DNA from: Flectobacillus roseus
Lineage (GTDB): Bacteria > Bacteroidota > Bacteroidia > Cytophagales > Spirosomataceae
Assembly (NCBI RefSeq): GCF_030056665.1
Contig: NZ_JASHIG010000018.1
Direction: 5' to 3' (one strand)
Length of the DNA: 64,000 bases
Shown here: in pieces, positions 8,272 to 18,050 of the stretch
Layout of the letters: each line of letters starts with the position of its first letter
Numbering within the stretch: the first letter of the stretch is position 1
Position numbers and translations under genes: made by a program
The notes under the pieces: model-generated
Databases searched by the model: none
Seen by the model: only the letters and a program-made list of their open reading frames with translations
What the model was told of the DNA's origin: nothing

Positions 8272-10896
8272 TTAGCGGTGGCTAATCAATTTTTTGACAT
8301 ATAATTTGTCATCCACCATCATACGGAGGATATAGGTACCTGAGCTTGAAGAAGACAAATCAACGATTTGAGAAAACTCCGTTCCTACTTTTTCGAAATT
8401 AGCTTGTGATATTTCTTGCCCAAGCATATTGGCCACACTTAAGCGTAGTTTGGTTGCAGGTTTTTCGAAAGTAGCTTTTAGTAAAAATTGACCCGTATTG
8501 CTTGGATTTGGACTTACCGTGAAAAGTTGAGTTTCATCAAACTCGGTTCCCAATACAACAACTTTTGGAGGATTTGGATTAGGACCTTGAATATTAAGAT
8601 TATCAACAGCCCAACCCCAGCCATGTGCACCCACATCAGCCAACAAACGGAAGCGAATTAAGAGTTGGTCGCCAGCTTTAAAATCACCAGACTTAAGCAT
8701 ATCTATTTCACGAGATTTGAATAACGATTGAGTGCCTGTTGCTAGTGAATTACCATTGGCATCGGACGAACTATTCCAAGCGGCTAACCAAGCAGAGTTG
8801 CTTGAAGAATCCCAGCCATCTTGAAACCATTTCCATGTATTCCCTCCATCTTTAGACCCTTCTACGATTACGTAGTCATAAAAGTTTCTGTTTGGTACGC
8901 CATTGCTAGCAAAGGCAACACCTCTATCACCAGGTTCAACCAATACGATTTCATCAAAATAAATCTTGGCAGTATCGCCTCTTAAAATAACGGGTTTTTG
9001 CAAATTAAAAGTAAAGTTACTGTAAGTATCAGAAGGATCAGATGCGGTAAATGCAAATTCCGTTCCATCTTTGTATGGGTGATCAGAGTGCATACTTTTA
9101 CTAGTAAAACCAGAAGGTTGTGTTACACTAAAGCCTTTGGTGTAGAAATCGTCTGTAGCTACACTTTCAAAAGTTGTAACATACGAGTTAACAGCAGCGA
9201 GGATTTTTTGTACACTAAACTCATAATAACCTGTGCTCGGAGAGTAGGTTGTATTTTTGGCTTTTGTTTTATCTTTTACCACAATTCTGTACTGAATCTT
9301 TTCTCCTCCTTTGAATAAGCCACTAGCAAATGTAAACTTTCCAGTAAAAGGATAGGCAATACCACCACTTAACAAATCACTAGATTGACCTCTAGTGAGA
9401 GCAAAGGCGGTTTGAGCTTTTCCGTCAATTAAGTACTCAACATAAACTGTATCAATATCGATATTATCTGCTACTGTCAATGCTGGTAGAGTTACTTGTG
9501 TGTCAGAAGGCTTTACTAATGAAATATTGTTAACAAAGTCGATAACGGGTTTAACAGTATCTGCAGCAATTTTGACCTTATAGAAATTAATATTGGCAAT
9601 ACTACCTGAGGCTTCTGCTGGAGTAGAAAATGATTTTTTCTTACTATCTACCGCCGTAAAGTAGTAACTCAAGGTTTGGTCACTCCCTTTGTTTGGCAAG
9701 CTGAAAGTATAGTTACCAGTTTTGCCATTTCTTGTCATTAATACTTCTGTTTTATCTTTTGTTATATCTCCATACGAGTACACAAGTTTGACAGAGGTAG
9801 AATCAAAGCCATTGTCACCAAAAACTTTGATATTGAACGCCAAAGGATTTACTAAGTCTTCAGAATCTTTGAGGCGTTTATGGGCAATAGTATTTCCTAC
9901 CCATCCCATATCATTAAATAAACCTAGCATCATAGGACCTGGGTTATGTATGGCTTCTGCTCTGGCAAACTGCGGAGACATCAATGCATTAACCGTTCCT
10001 GTACGATAGGTAACTTCATCCCAGTGGCTATAGCTCGAACCTTGGTCGTAAGGGTTGGGAGCATAGAGTCTTCCTCGAAGGCTGTCGTTTGCAGCAATAA
10101 TCAAAGGGGTATTCATATACAACTGTCCTCCTACAAGTTGTTGGTGAAGTTCAGCAGACGGGTTTTTGAAAACACTAGAGTTAAGTAGTTTTTGACCACT
10201 TTGACTTTCTACAAATGCATCATAAATGTAAGGAACACCACCGTCAGTAATTACCCCAAGCGTTGCGTCTGAGCTAGCTTCGCGCAGTGAGCCAAAAAAG
10301 CCAAGACCGTGTCCTATTTCGTGAAGTACTACTGACACAAGGTCGTACTTATTGGTAGGAACGATACCGTCTGTACCATAATACCACGCGAAATCACCAT
10401 TGAATTGAGCGACGATGTCGGGTCTATCGCCATTCAGATTAGTATGTGCCATTTTTTCAGCGAGAGCAACAGCGTACCAAGTTTGAGCTTTGGTTGCTCC
10501 AGGGAAATCACGATAAGCACCAGTAGTAGAGGCTGAGCCCAAAACACTTGTGCCTAAACTTTGCCAATTGGCCGTTATTCGAATAGGTACATCCGAAACC
10601 AATATCGACTGCCAAATATCCACCGCTTTTTGAAATGCGGCTTTGGCATCTGCAGGGAAATCATTATATGTAACAATAAACTGAGATTTGTCTGCGGTAA
10701 CTTTTGCCGCCTTGTTTTGCTTGAGTAAATACTCAAGTGGTGGAGCAACATAGCTTTTTACGGCAGGAGCATTTGGGTCTGAAGGAGGGCAATAAATACT
10801 TCTACCGGGGCCAACAAATTTGTCAAGCTTTGATTGAGCCCGAATAAAAGGAATTGAAAAAAGCGTTAATAAAAGAAGTAAAAGTTGCTTTTTCAT
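8272..10896 (-). CDS. secreted leishmanolysin-like metalloprotease with T9SS sorting domain
   Basis: An 874-residue protein from the ATG at 10896, chosen over one nine codons upstream because it directly precedes a signal peptide (MKKQLLLLLLTLFSIPF). The zinc site is H192-E193-x2-H196 in LHEIGHGLGFFG. The third ligand is not at the metzincin position (Gly202). H291 in SYSHWDE and the Met-turn M306 in ALMSP match the leishmanolysin arrangement instead. The middle is beta-rich, and about residues 560-770 form a MAM/jelly-roll-like module. The last about 80 residues (VSPNPSNTGQFLLK ... GTYILRM ... KLISHR) are a type A T9SS C-terminal domain, so the enzyme should cross the outer membrane and be anchored or released there. 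Substrate: proteins, by inference. Confidence 0.88.
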   Translation of the reverse strand: MKKQLLLLLLTLFSIPFIRAQSKLDKFVGPGRSIYCPPSDPNAPAVKSYVAPPLEYLLKQNKAAKVTADKSQFIVTYNDFPADAKAAFQKAVDIWQSILVSDVPIRITANWQSLGTSVLGSASTTGAYRDFPGATKAQTWYAVALAEKMAHTNLNGDRPDIVAQFNGDFAWYYGTDGIVPTNKYDLVSVVLHEIGHGLGFFGSLREASSDATLGVITDGGVPYIYDAFVESQSGQKLLNSSVFKNPSAELHQQLVGGQLYMNTPLIIAANDSLRGRLYAPNPYDQGSSYSHWDEVTYRTGTVNALMSPQFARAEAIHNPGPMMLGLFNDMGWVGNTIAHKRLKDSEDLVNPLAFNIKVFGDNGFDSTSVKLVYSYGDITKDKTEVLMTRNGKTGNYTFSLPNKGSDQTLSYYFTAVDSKKKSFSTPAEASGSIANINFYKVKIAADTVKPVIDFVNNISLVKPSDTQVTLPALTVADNIDIDTVYVEYLIDGKAQTAFALTRGQSSDLLSGGIAYPFTGKFTFASGLFKGGEKIQYRIVVKDKTKAKNTTYSPSTGYYEFSVQKILAAVNSYVTTFESVATDDFYTKGFSVTQPSGFTSKSMHSDHPYKDGTEFAFTASDPSDTYSNFTFNLQKPVILRGDTAKIYFDEIVLVEPGDRGVAFASNGVPNRNFYDYVIVEGSKDGGNTWKWFQDGWDSSSNSAWLAAWNSSSDANGNSLATGTQSLFKSREIDMLKSGDFKAGDQLLIRFRLLADVGAHGWGWAVDNLNIQGPNPNPPKVVVLGTEFDETQLFTVSPNPSNTGQFLLKATFEKPATKLRLSVANMLGQEISQANFEKVGTEFSQIVDLSSSSSGTYILRMMVDDKLYVKKLISHR

Positions 10897-11092
10897 AAGT
10901 CTAGGATTAAGTGAGAAGGACAAATATTTTCAAGTGAAATCAATGATGATTACAAAAATTAAGAGGGTATCATATTTATGATAAAGACCAATCAAAGAAG
11001 AAATTAGTTGCACCAAGGCACAAGGATGGTATAAGGTCATCAACACAACATTTCAAACTTGAATAGTTTAAAATTAGCTTTTTTTATATAAA

Positions 11093-11129
11093 AAAAGAAG
11101 CTTCCTTCTTGATAAAGGAAGCTTCTTTT
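11093..11129 (-). terminator. terminator of the susC-susD operon
   Basis: A 15-bp stem, AAAAGAAGCTTCCTT at 11093-11107 with AAGGAAGCTTCTTTT at 11115-11129. Read on the minus strand it ends in a run of Ts. It lies 63 bp after the susD stop. Confidence 0.82.
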
Positions 11130-11191
11130 AAAGATTATAATATTCAAGATTAAATCAAATGAATAATCAGGGAATATCTATTTAAAATTGA

Positions 11192-12502
11192 TTAATACCC
11201 TGGGTTTTGAGTCAATTTAGGGTTTGAATCTCTTTCTCTTTGAGGAATTGGTAATAATGCTTGTGTACTTGCCCAGTTAGTAAGCGTAGTAGCTGCACGT
11301 CCTGTACGAACCAAGTCAAAGAAATAGTGACCTTCTAATGCCAACTCCAATCTTCTTTGAGTAAAGATTTCATTTTTCAACGCAACTGGATCTGTAACTA
11401 ATGTAGCACTTGCATCACCAATACCTGCACGGTTACGAATCAAGTTTAAAGCTGTCAAAGCTTCTGCGTTTCTACCAAGTTCAGCTAATGCTTCAGCTCT
11501 GTTCAAGATAACCTCAGCATAACGGAAAAGTACAGGGAAGTCAGTACCATTAATTCTGAAGTATTTCAATTGAGCATCGTAAGAAGTAGTCAAAATACGA
11601 CGAGTATCCGTTGTTGAGTAAGCAGACGCCAACGTTGTATTTGGACGAATCTCATTTCTACCACCCAAGGCAGTAGAGAATAAGAAGAATGCCAATGTGT
11701 TACTGTTGGTAGTTTCAAAACTTAGTTCCCAGATACTTTCAGCAGTACCTTGGTTCGCAAAAATATTAGAAAACGTAGGTACCAGTGAGTGTTGTCCAGA
11801 AGCAATGATTTGATCACACAACGAAACTACAGCAGCATAGTCTTTTTGATAAAGAGCTGCTCTTGCTTTCAATGCCAATGCTGCATTTTTTGTAGCTTTT
11901 CCTTTATTAGTTGATGGCAAATATGGAAGTGCTGCATCAATATCTGCATAGATTTGCTTGTACACATCGGCAGTTGAGCTACGAGAAACTTTCAAAGATT
12001 CGTCAGCTTGTTCTGTTGGATCCAATACTAAAGGTACATCGCCCCACCATCTTACTAAGTTAAAATAGTTGAATGCTCTCAAAAATTTAGCTTCAGCTAC
12101 AATTTGGTTTTTTGCAGCATCAGTAAAACCTGATTCGTTAATTGATGGCACATACTTAATCAAGAAGTTGTCACGCAAAATAGACGTATAAATTTGCGTC
12201 CACATACCTGTTACCGACGTGTTGTTGGTAAGAATAGAGCGGTTTGCAATCTCAGCAAAGTCAGAGAAAGTACCTGTGTGACGAAGGTTTCCTGATTGCA
12301 AATCTGGTAATAATTGATAGCGAGTACCAATATAGTTGGCAGATTGTAAACCGTTGTAAGCACCATTAAGTGCCGCGCGTGCTGTCGAAGCATCCTTAAT
12401 TTCGGATACTACGGCAGTTTGGGGAAGTTGGTCTAGTACTTGTTCACAAGCTGTACTGCCCAAAACAAGAGTACTAAATATAAATATTTTTAGTTTATTC
12501 AT
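11192..12502 (-). CDS. SusD/RagB family nutrient-binding lipoprotein
   Basis: A 436-residue SusD-like protein. The signal peptide ends in a lipobox-like STAC with C19 as lipid anchor, followed by the usual EQVLDQLPQT. The family pattern is visible: an N-terminal TPR-like region with AEAKFLRAFNYFNLVRWWGDVPLV around residue 135, then RYAEVILNRAEALAELGRN, LNLIRNRAG and a C terminus ending LTQNPGY. SusD proteins lie on the cell surface as a lid over their SusC partner and deliver ligand. It is transcribed behind susC with a 70-bp gap. The ligand (glycan or peptide) is unknown, and no glycoside hydrolase or regulator is adjacent. Confidence 0.96.
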   Translation of the reverse strand: MNKLKIFIFSTLVLGSTACEQVLDQLPQTAVVSEIKDASTARAALNGAYNGLQSANYIGTRYQLLPDLQSGNLRHTGTFSDFAEIANRSILTNNTSVTGMWTQIYTSILRDNFLIKYVPSINESGFTDAAKNQIVAEAKFLRAFNYFNLVRWWGDVPLVLDPTEQADESLKVSRSSTADVYKQIYADIDAALPYLPSTNKGKATKNAALALKARAALYQKDYAAVVSLCDQIIASGQHSLVPTFSNIFANQGTAESIWELSFETTNSNTLAFFLFSTALGGRNEIRPNTTLASAYSTTDTRRILTTSYDAQLKYFRINGTDFPVLFRYAEVILNRAEALAELGRNAEALTALNLIRNRAGIGDASATLVTDPVALKNEIFTQRRLELALEGHYFFDLVRTGRAATTLTNWASTQALLPIPQRERDSNPKLTQNPGY

Positions 12503-12572
12503 GGCTTCAAAATCTTTAAAATGAATAACTTACTGTAAAACAATAATACCTACAAATCAAGTGGTTGTACTA

Positions 12573-15500
12573 CTAGAAAGTTAAGTTTACACCAAATGTG
12601 ATTGTTCTAGGTTGTGGGAAAGTCAAGAAATCTGTACCTAAAGCGGCGTTAGCTGATGAGTTACCGTTAGCTCCTGCTGTGAAAGTACTTACTTCTGGGT
12701 CTAAGCCTTTGTAATTAGTAAATGTCAACAAGTTTTGTGCTTGTGCATAAACTCTTACACGCTCAATACCAACTTTGTTTGTTACAGATTTAGGTAATGT
12801 GTAACCCAAAATCACGTTTTTCAAACGCAAGTATGAACCATCTTCGATAAAACGGTCAGATACACGACGGTTGTTGTTAGGGTCACCATATACAGCTCTT
12901 GGAATATCTGTGTTTGTATTTGTTGGAGTCCAACGATTCAATACAGCATCTGTTTGTCCAAATACACCGTTCATACCTTCAGAGAAGTTACGAGTATAAT
13001 TCAAGATTTTGTTGCCATATACAAACTGTGCGAAAATTTTCAAGTCAAAACCTTTGTAAGTGAAGTCGTTTGTTAAGCTGCCAAAGAATTTTGGTTGAGC
13101 AGAACCTAGTACTTGTTGGTCAGCTGAGTTTACAGTACCATCACCGTTCAAATCTTTGAACTTGATATCACCAGGAGCAGTAGTTGCTACCTGATAGTTA
13201 GCAAATCCTTTTGCTTTTGCCGCAGCGTTAGCTGCTGCAACTTCATCAGCAGATTGGAAGATTTTTTCTACTACATATCCTCTGAATGCACCTAACTCTT
13301 CTCCTTCTGCCAACCAGCTTGCAAAACCGTAAGGAGTTGGTGTTCCGTTGAAGATTTTCATTACTTTATTTCTGTTGAAAGTAATATTGAAACTTGTGTT
13401 CCAAGTAAAGTCTTTACCCTTGATATTTTCAGAAGAGATACCTAACTCAAAACCGTTGTTTTGCATTTCACCAATGTTTTGTAGAACCGAAGTAAAACCA
13501 GAAGTAGCTGGAATTGTAGCGTTCAACAATAGGTCATTCGTGTATTTGTGGTAATACCCTGCATTGATAGTAAGACGATTTTTCAACAAACCAATGTCCA
13601 AACCAACTTCTGAAGTAGTAGTAGTTTCCCATTTCAAATCAGGGTTTGATAATTGAGAAGGAACTAATGCTCCATTTAACTGATAAGCAACACCACTACC
13701 AAATAGACCTAAAGAACCGAAGTTGGTGATTTCAGAGTTACCTGTTTTACCATAACTAGCACGTACTTTCAAATCACTAATAGCTGGAACCGATTCCATA
13801 AATTCTTCTTTAGATGCTCTCCATGCAACCGAGATTGAAGGGAATGTACCCCAACGGTTGTTAGCACCAAATCTTGAAGAAGCATCCGTTCTGAATACAC
13901 CTTGTACCAAATATTTACCATCATAGTCGTAGTTCAAACGGCCATAGTATGATACCAAGCCCCATGAAGTACCACCCGACGTTGCATCTGTTTTGTTAGC
14001 ACCTGCCGATACTCTCTTGATAGCATTACCAGGGAAGTTGGTTGATGAAGCTAACACAAAATCATATGTTGACTGTTGGTAGTCAGCACCCGCCGTTGCA
14101 GAGATTGAATGGATATTGTTGAAAGAACGATTGTAAGTCAAGTAGTTACTTGTTGACCAGTTCAATTCACCTCCGTTTGTTGCAGTAGCCGAACCGTTCA
14201 AACCTGAAGCAGCATTCAATGTGTTTGGTAAGAAACGATCTTCTTTGAATGATACCTGATCTAAGTTCCAGTTTGTTCTAATTTTCAAACCATCTATCAA
14301 AGCTGCTTCTGCAAATACAGTACCTAGCAAACGACCGCTTGTTGATAAGTTGTAAGGCTCAACGGCTGCTGCTAATGGGTTTTCTGTTGAAGATGAAGCA
14401 TCTTTACCATAAGAACCATCTGCAAAACGAACAGGAATATCCGATGCCATCAAAATAGCGGTACTCAATACACCATAAATGTTATTATCGTTGTTGATAC
14501 GATTTTGTAACGAACGAGTATATGACATTTGAGCACCAGTTTTTACTCTTTTGCTGATTTGATGCTCTAAGTTAATTCTACCTACCAAACGCTTATAGTC
14601 TGAACCTAAAATAATACCTTTTTGGTCAAATAATGATCCTGACACAAAGAAGGTTGTTTTTTCATTACCACCTCTCGCTGAGATATCATATTGGCTAATA
14701 GGAGCATTTCTGAAAATCAAATCTTGCCAGTTTGTGCTAATTGCCTGTGATGGATTTTGGAATACATTTACTGTACGGATACCTCTAGCTTTTGAAGCTG
14801 CAGATTCAATCGTGTACAACTGACCACCTGCATTTACGCCAGTGTTACTGTCTGATTGCCAGAACCACGCTGCTGCGTCTGCTGCCGAAGCCCATACACT
14901 TGTTCCAGTACCAAAGCCTGGAGTTGTTAATCCGCCTGCACTGTTATATACACCATAACGGTTAATTACCATTTCTTGCAACAACTTTGTTTCTTCAGCA
15001 CCAGAAATAGGAGTTAGCTTGTTTCCTGATTTTTGTCCAAAACCTGTATAGTAGTTGAAGTTAACTTGAGTTTTACCTGCTTTACCTTTTTTAGTCGTAA
15101 TCAAAACAACACCATTCGCTGCACGTGAACCATAAATAGCCGCTGCCGCTGCATCTTTCAAAATGTCGATAGATTCGATGTCGTTTGGCGCGATGTCATT
15201 CAATGCATTAGAAGATTGGTTACCAAACCCTAACTGTGAATAACTACCAGTGTTGATTGGAATACCATCTACTACATATAAAGGCTCGTTACTTGCTGTG
15301 ATTGAGCTACCACCACGAAGACGTACTGTAACACCACCACCAGGAGTACCTGAGTTTGAAGTAACCAATACACCTGCAGCACGACCTTGCATAGCTTGGT
15401 CAACACCTGTAACTGGAAGGTTTTTCAACTCGTCACTCTTAATCGATGATACTGAATAAGTAGCTTTATTTTTTGCTTGTGTACCATAACCTACGATAAC

Positions 15501-15815
15501 AACTTCGTCGAGGTCAGTAGTAGATGATTTCAAAGTAACATTGATGATAGTTTTTGAACCAACTGCGATTTCTTGCGAGTTGAACCCAACAAAACTATAA
15601 ATCAAAACTGACTTTGCAGGAGCGCTGATACGATAAGAACCATCTGAAGCAGTGGTGGTTCCTTTCGAAGACCCTTTGATAGTAACATTGACACCTGCTA
15701 GTGTCGAACCATCTTCTGATGAAGTTACCTTTCCTGAAATTGCTATGTCTTGGGCGATTGTGCTAAATATAAGCGACAACACCAAAACAAAGCTCATTAG
15801 TAGCTTTCTTTTCAT
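12573..15815 (-). CDS. SusC/RagA family TonB-dependent outer-membrane transporter
   Basis: A 1080-residue SusC. The start at 15815 (MKRKLLMSFVLVLSLIFS) is preferred to an in-frame ATG at 15884, because that one lies upstream of the probable -7 box and the later one begins the signal peptide. Domains in order: signal peptide; CarboxypepD_reg-like/DUF4480 N-terminal domain (AISGKVTSSEDGSTLAGVNV); TonB-box region LDEVVIVGYGTQ; plug with GGGVTVRLRGGSS, EPLYVVDGIP and DIESIDILKDAAAAAIYGSR; then a long beta barrel ending TITFGVNLTF. It imports a ligand handed over by SusD using TonB energy. First gene of a susC-susD operon. Confidence 0.97.
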   Translation of the reverse strand: MKRKLLMSFVLVLSLIFSTIAQDIAISGKVTSSEDGSTLAGVNVTIKGSSKGTTTASDGSYRISAPAKSVLIYSFVGFNSQEIAVGSKTIINVTLKSSTTDLDEVVIVGYGTQAKNKATYSVSSIKSDELKNLPVTGVDQAMQGRAAGVLVTSNSGTPGGGVTVRLRGGSSITASNEPLYVVDGIPINTGSYSQLGFGNQSSNALNDIAPNDIESIDILKDAAAAAIYGSRAANGVVLITTKKGKAGKTQVNFNYYTGFGQKSGNKLTPISGAEETKLLQEMVINRYGVYNSAGGLTTPGFGTGTSVWASAADAAAWFWQSDSNTGVNAGGQLYTIESAASKARGIRTVNVFQNPSQAISTNWQDLIFRNAPISQYDISARGGNEKTTFFVSGSLFDQKGIILGSDYKRLVGRINLEHQISKRVKTGAQMSYTRSLQNRINNDNNIYGVLSTAILMASDIPVRFADGSYGKDASSSTENPLAAAVEPYNLSTSGRLLGTVFAEAALIDGLKIRTNWNLDQVSFKEDRFLPNTLNAASGLNGSATATNGGELNWSTSNYLTYNRSFNNIHSISATAGADYQQSTYDFVLASSTNFPGNAIKRVSAGANKTDATSGGTSWGLVSYYGRLNYDYDGKYLVQGVFRTDASSRFGANNRWGTFPSISVAWRASKEEFMESVPAISDLKVRASYGKTGNSEITNFGSLGLFGSGVAYQLNGALVPSQLSNPDLKWETTTTSEVGLDIGLLKNRLTINAGYYHKYTNDLLLNATIPATSGFTSVLQNIGEMQNNGFELGISSENIKGKDFTWNTSFNITFNRNKVMKIFNGTPTPYGFASWLAEGEELGAFRGYVVEKIFQSADEVAAANAAAKAKGFANYQVATTAPGDIKFKDLNGDGTVNSADQQVLGSAQPKFFGSLTNDFTYKGFDLKIFAQFVYGNKILNYTRNFSEGMNGVFGQTDAVLNRWTPTNTNTDIPRAVYGDPNNNRRVSDRFIEDGSYLRLKNVILGYTLPKSVTNKVGIERVRVYAQAQNLLTFTNYKGLDPEVSTFTAGANGNSSANAALGTDFLTFPQPRTITFGVNLTF

Positions 15816-15873
15816 GTGACAATTTTTTAGTTTGTTAATACTAAACTGACTTTGGAATAATCTCCAACTAGAA

Positions 15874-15906
15874 CAAAAATACAAACAGAAAAACTTCTAA
15901 ACCAAA
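15874..15906 (-). promoter_or_regulatory. Bacteroidota-type promoter of susC-susD
   Basis: Minus strand: TTTG (15906-15903), 21-nt spacer, TATTTTTG (15881-15874). This fits TTG / TAnnTTTG. The expected transcription start near 15867 is downstream of the alternative susC ATG at 15884, which supports the start at 15815. Confidence 0.65.
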
Positions 15907-16480
15907 TTTTATATGTTGAAACATTAAATTTTTGCAGGTAATATTTTACATATTTGAAAGTTTGCCTTAAAATGTTACTCCAATTCAATAACACTAATTA
16001 ATAATATTTTGTTTGTAAAATGGTTGGATAAAAGATGAAAATACATTTATGCAAATAACGACCGATTACGATAAATATACATTTTAAAATCCAATTCCCT
16101 AAATAATAATAGTATTATTCTAAGATTTCATTTGTCCTGATTCTTAGGGGAAAGGTTAACTAACTGAGCTCTAAATCCTTATTTTGACCTCCCAAAGTAC
16201 AATTCAGTTGAATCATTGTTTTTTAAAAGAATAGTTCAAAATGTGTAGACGTATTAAGGGTAACCATATATAAATATACGTCACTAATTTAGTGTCTATT
16301 GCCGTGATTAGACTATCAGAGTAGTATTCTTCTGCGAGAGGGTAATTCAAGCGTGGCTATTCTTCCAGACGGATTATTCTTGGAATATTCTCAATTACTT
16401 CTTAATTTCATAAAAGCGTAATACCAAAATCTGACATTACACTAGGTCTAAATGTCATCACACAAACCTTAACATACTCC
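15907..16480. other. intergenic region between divergent susC and M20 genes
   Basis: About 570 bp, AT-rich, with frequent stops in all frames. Apart from the susC promoter at its edge, no convincing gene, repeat or structured RNA was recognised. The promoter of the M20 gene must be here, but no good TAnnTTTG match was found close to it. Confidence 0.6.
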
Positions 16481-17809
16481 ATGAAAAAAATAGTACTTTC
16501 TGGTGCTTTACTCCTTGGCGCCTTTATGTCATTTGCTCAAACTGCAGCACTCAAAGCCAAAGTGGCACAAAAAGCACAAGCTCTTGAGTCTAAAGTTGTA
16601 ACGTGGCGTCGTGACTTTCACCAAAATCCTGAATTAAGTAATCGCGAATTTAAGACTTCTGAAAAAGTAGCAGCTCACCTTCGTTCTCTAGGAATTGAAG
16701 TACAAACGGGAGTTGCTAAGACAGGTGTGGTAGGTATTCTGAAAGGAGGAAAGCCAGGCCCTGTGGTTGCTCTGCGTGCCGATATGGATGCTTTACCTGT
16801 AAAGGAAAGAGTAGATATCCCTTTTGCTTCAAAAGCAATGGGTGAATACAACGGACAACCCGTAAGCGTTATGCATGCATGTGGTCATGATTCGCACGTG
16901 GCTATTTTGATGGGTACTGCCGAAATTTTGGCAAGTATGAAAAGTGAGCTGAAAGGTACAGTTAAGTTTATTTTCCAACCTGCTGAAGAAGGCGCTCCTG
17001 AAGGTGAAGAGGGTGGTGCAGGCTTGATGGTAAAAGAGGGTGTACTTGAAAACCCTAAAGTTGACGCTGTTTTCGGACTTCATATTAGTGCACAAGCACC
17101 TGTCGGAACAATTCGTTACCGTCCTAAAGGTACTATGGCTGCCTCGGATTGGTTCAAAATTAAATTAAAAGGCAAGCAAGCACATGGTGCTACTCCTTGG
17201 CAAGGTATCGACCCTATTGTTACTGCCTCACAAATCGTGATGGGTTTACAAACAATCGTCAGTCGTAACGCTCCACTTACAGAGTCGGCAGCAGTTGTTA
17301 CGGTTGGTCAAATCAATGCAGGTGTTCGTAGCAATATCATTCCTGAAGAATTGAATATGAATGGAACCATTCGTACGCTTGATACGCAGGTTCAAGATAT
17401 GATTCATGCTCGAATGAAGCAGGTGGCCACAAATATTGCTGAAAGTGCTGGTGCGATTGCAGAAGTAAGTATTGCCAAAATGTGCCCTGTAACCTTTAAT
17501 GATCCTTCTTTGACAGAAAAGATGGTTCCAACGCTAGAAGCAGTTGCTGGAAAAGAAAATGTGTTCTTGACATCCGCGGCTACTGGCGCAGAAGACTTTG
17601 CTTTTTACCAAGAAAAAGTACCGGGGTTGTTCTTCTTCCTTGGAGGTGCTCCAAAAGGCAAGAAAGAGTCTGAGACAGCTTCACATCACACCCCAGATTT
17701 CTATATCGACGAAGGTGGTTTTGTATTAGGTATGAAAGCCATGACCAACCTAACACTCGATTACATGGAAATGAATGCTGGAAAAGCTATCAATACTACA
17801 GGAAAGTAA
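16481..17809 (+). CDS. exported M20 family amidohydrolase
   Basis: A 442-residue M20D-type peptidase/amidohydrolase of the hippurate / IAA-amino-acid hydrolase group. The signal peptide (MKKIVLSGALLLGAFMSFAQ) places it in the periplasm. Motifs: ADMDALPV, the metal-binding H132-A-C134-G-H136-D137, the Glu pair in QPAEEGAPEGEEGGAG, HGATPWQGIDP in the dimerisation domain, and GAEDFAFY near the C terminus. The family removes N-acyl groups or the amino acid from acyl-amino acids and small peptides. Its location beside a SusCD pair and peptidases suggests a part in peptide or amino-acid scavenging, but that is inference. Confidence 0.93.
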   Translation: MKKIVLSGALLLGAFMSFAQTAALKAKVAQKAQALESKVVTWRRDFHQNPELSNREFKTSEKVAAHLRSLGIEVQTGVAKTGVVGILKGGKPGPVVALRADMDALPVKERVDIPFASKAMGEYNGQPVSVMHACGHDSHVAILMGTAEILASMKSELKGTVKFIFQPAEEGAPEGEEGGAGLMVKEGVLENPKVDAVFGLHISAQAPVGTIRYRPKGTMAASDWFKIKLKGKQAHGATPWQGIDPIVTASQIVMGLQTIVSRNAPLTESAAVVTVGQINAGVRSNIIPEELNMNGTIRTLDTQVQDMIHARMKQVATNIAESAGAIAEVSIAKMCPVTFNDPSLTEKMVPTLEAVAGKENVFLTSAATGAEDFAFYQEKVPGLFFFLGGAPKGKKESETASHHTPDFYIDEGGFVLGMKAMTNLTLDYMEMNAGKAINTTGK

Positions 17810-17889
17810 ACTAGTGAATGCAGTTTACTGATAAAGAAAACATAAGTCATCCCTAATTTTTAGGATTGAGATTATTCTTTCAGTTTTTA

Positions 17890-17992
17890 TCAAAAAAGCG
17901 GTCGAAAAATAGGTTTTCGACCGCTTTTTTGATGCTACTATGTTAGATATGAATGGCTAGAGACGCAATCATTGCGTCTCTACTGATGGAAT
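17890..17992. repeat. double-hairpin convergent-gene repeat, copy 3, inverted (family R1)
   Basis: In reverse orientation relative to the first two copies. Hairpin 2 is AAAAAAGCGGTCGAAAA / TTTTCGACCGCTTTTTT (about 17892-17931). Hairpin 1 is the 11-bp stem AGAGACGCAAT / ATTGCGTCTCT with a single-base loop (about 17960-17982). Between convergent genes ending at 17809 and 18051, where hairpin 2 can act as a terminator both ways. Its reverse complement aligns with copy 2 across the whole unit. Confidence 0.78.
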
Positions 17993-18050
17993 ACAAATTG
18001 TTACTTAATCACCCACTCACTAAATTAGGGATAACCTATGTTTCCTATCA

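Noticed and set aside
15816..15884. Longer N terminus for SusC starting at 15884
   Set aside because: The start would lie upstream of the -7 box, and the added residues would precede and disrupt the signal peptide.
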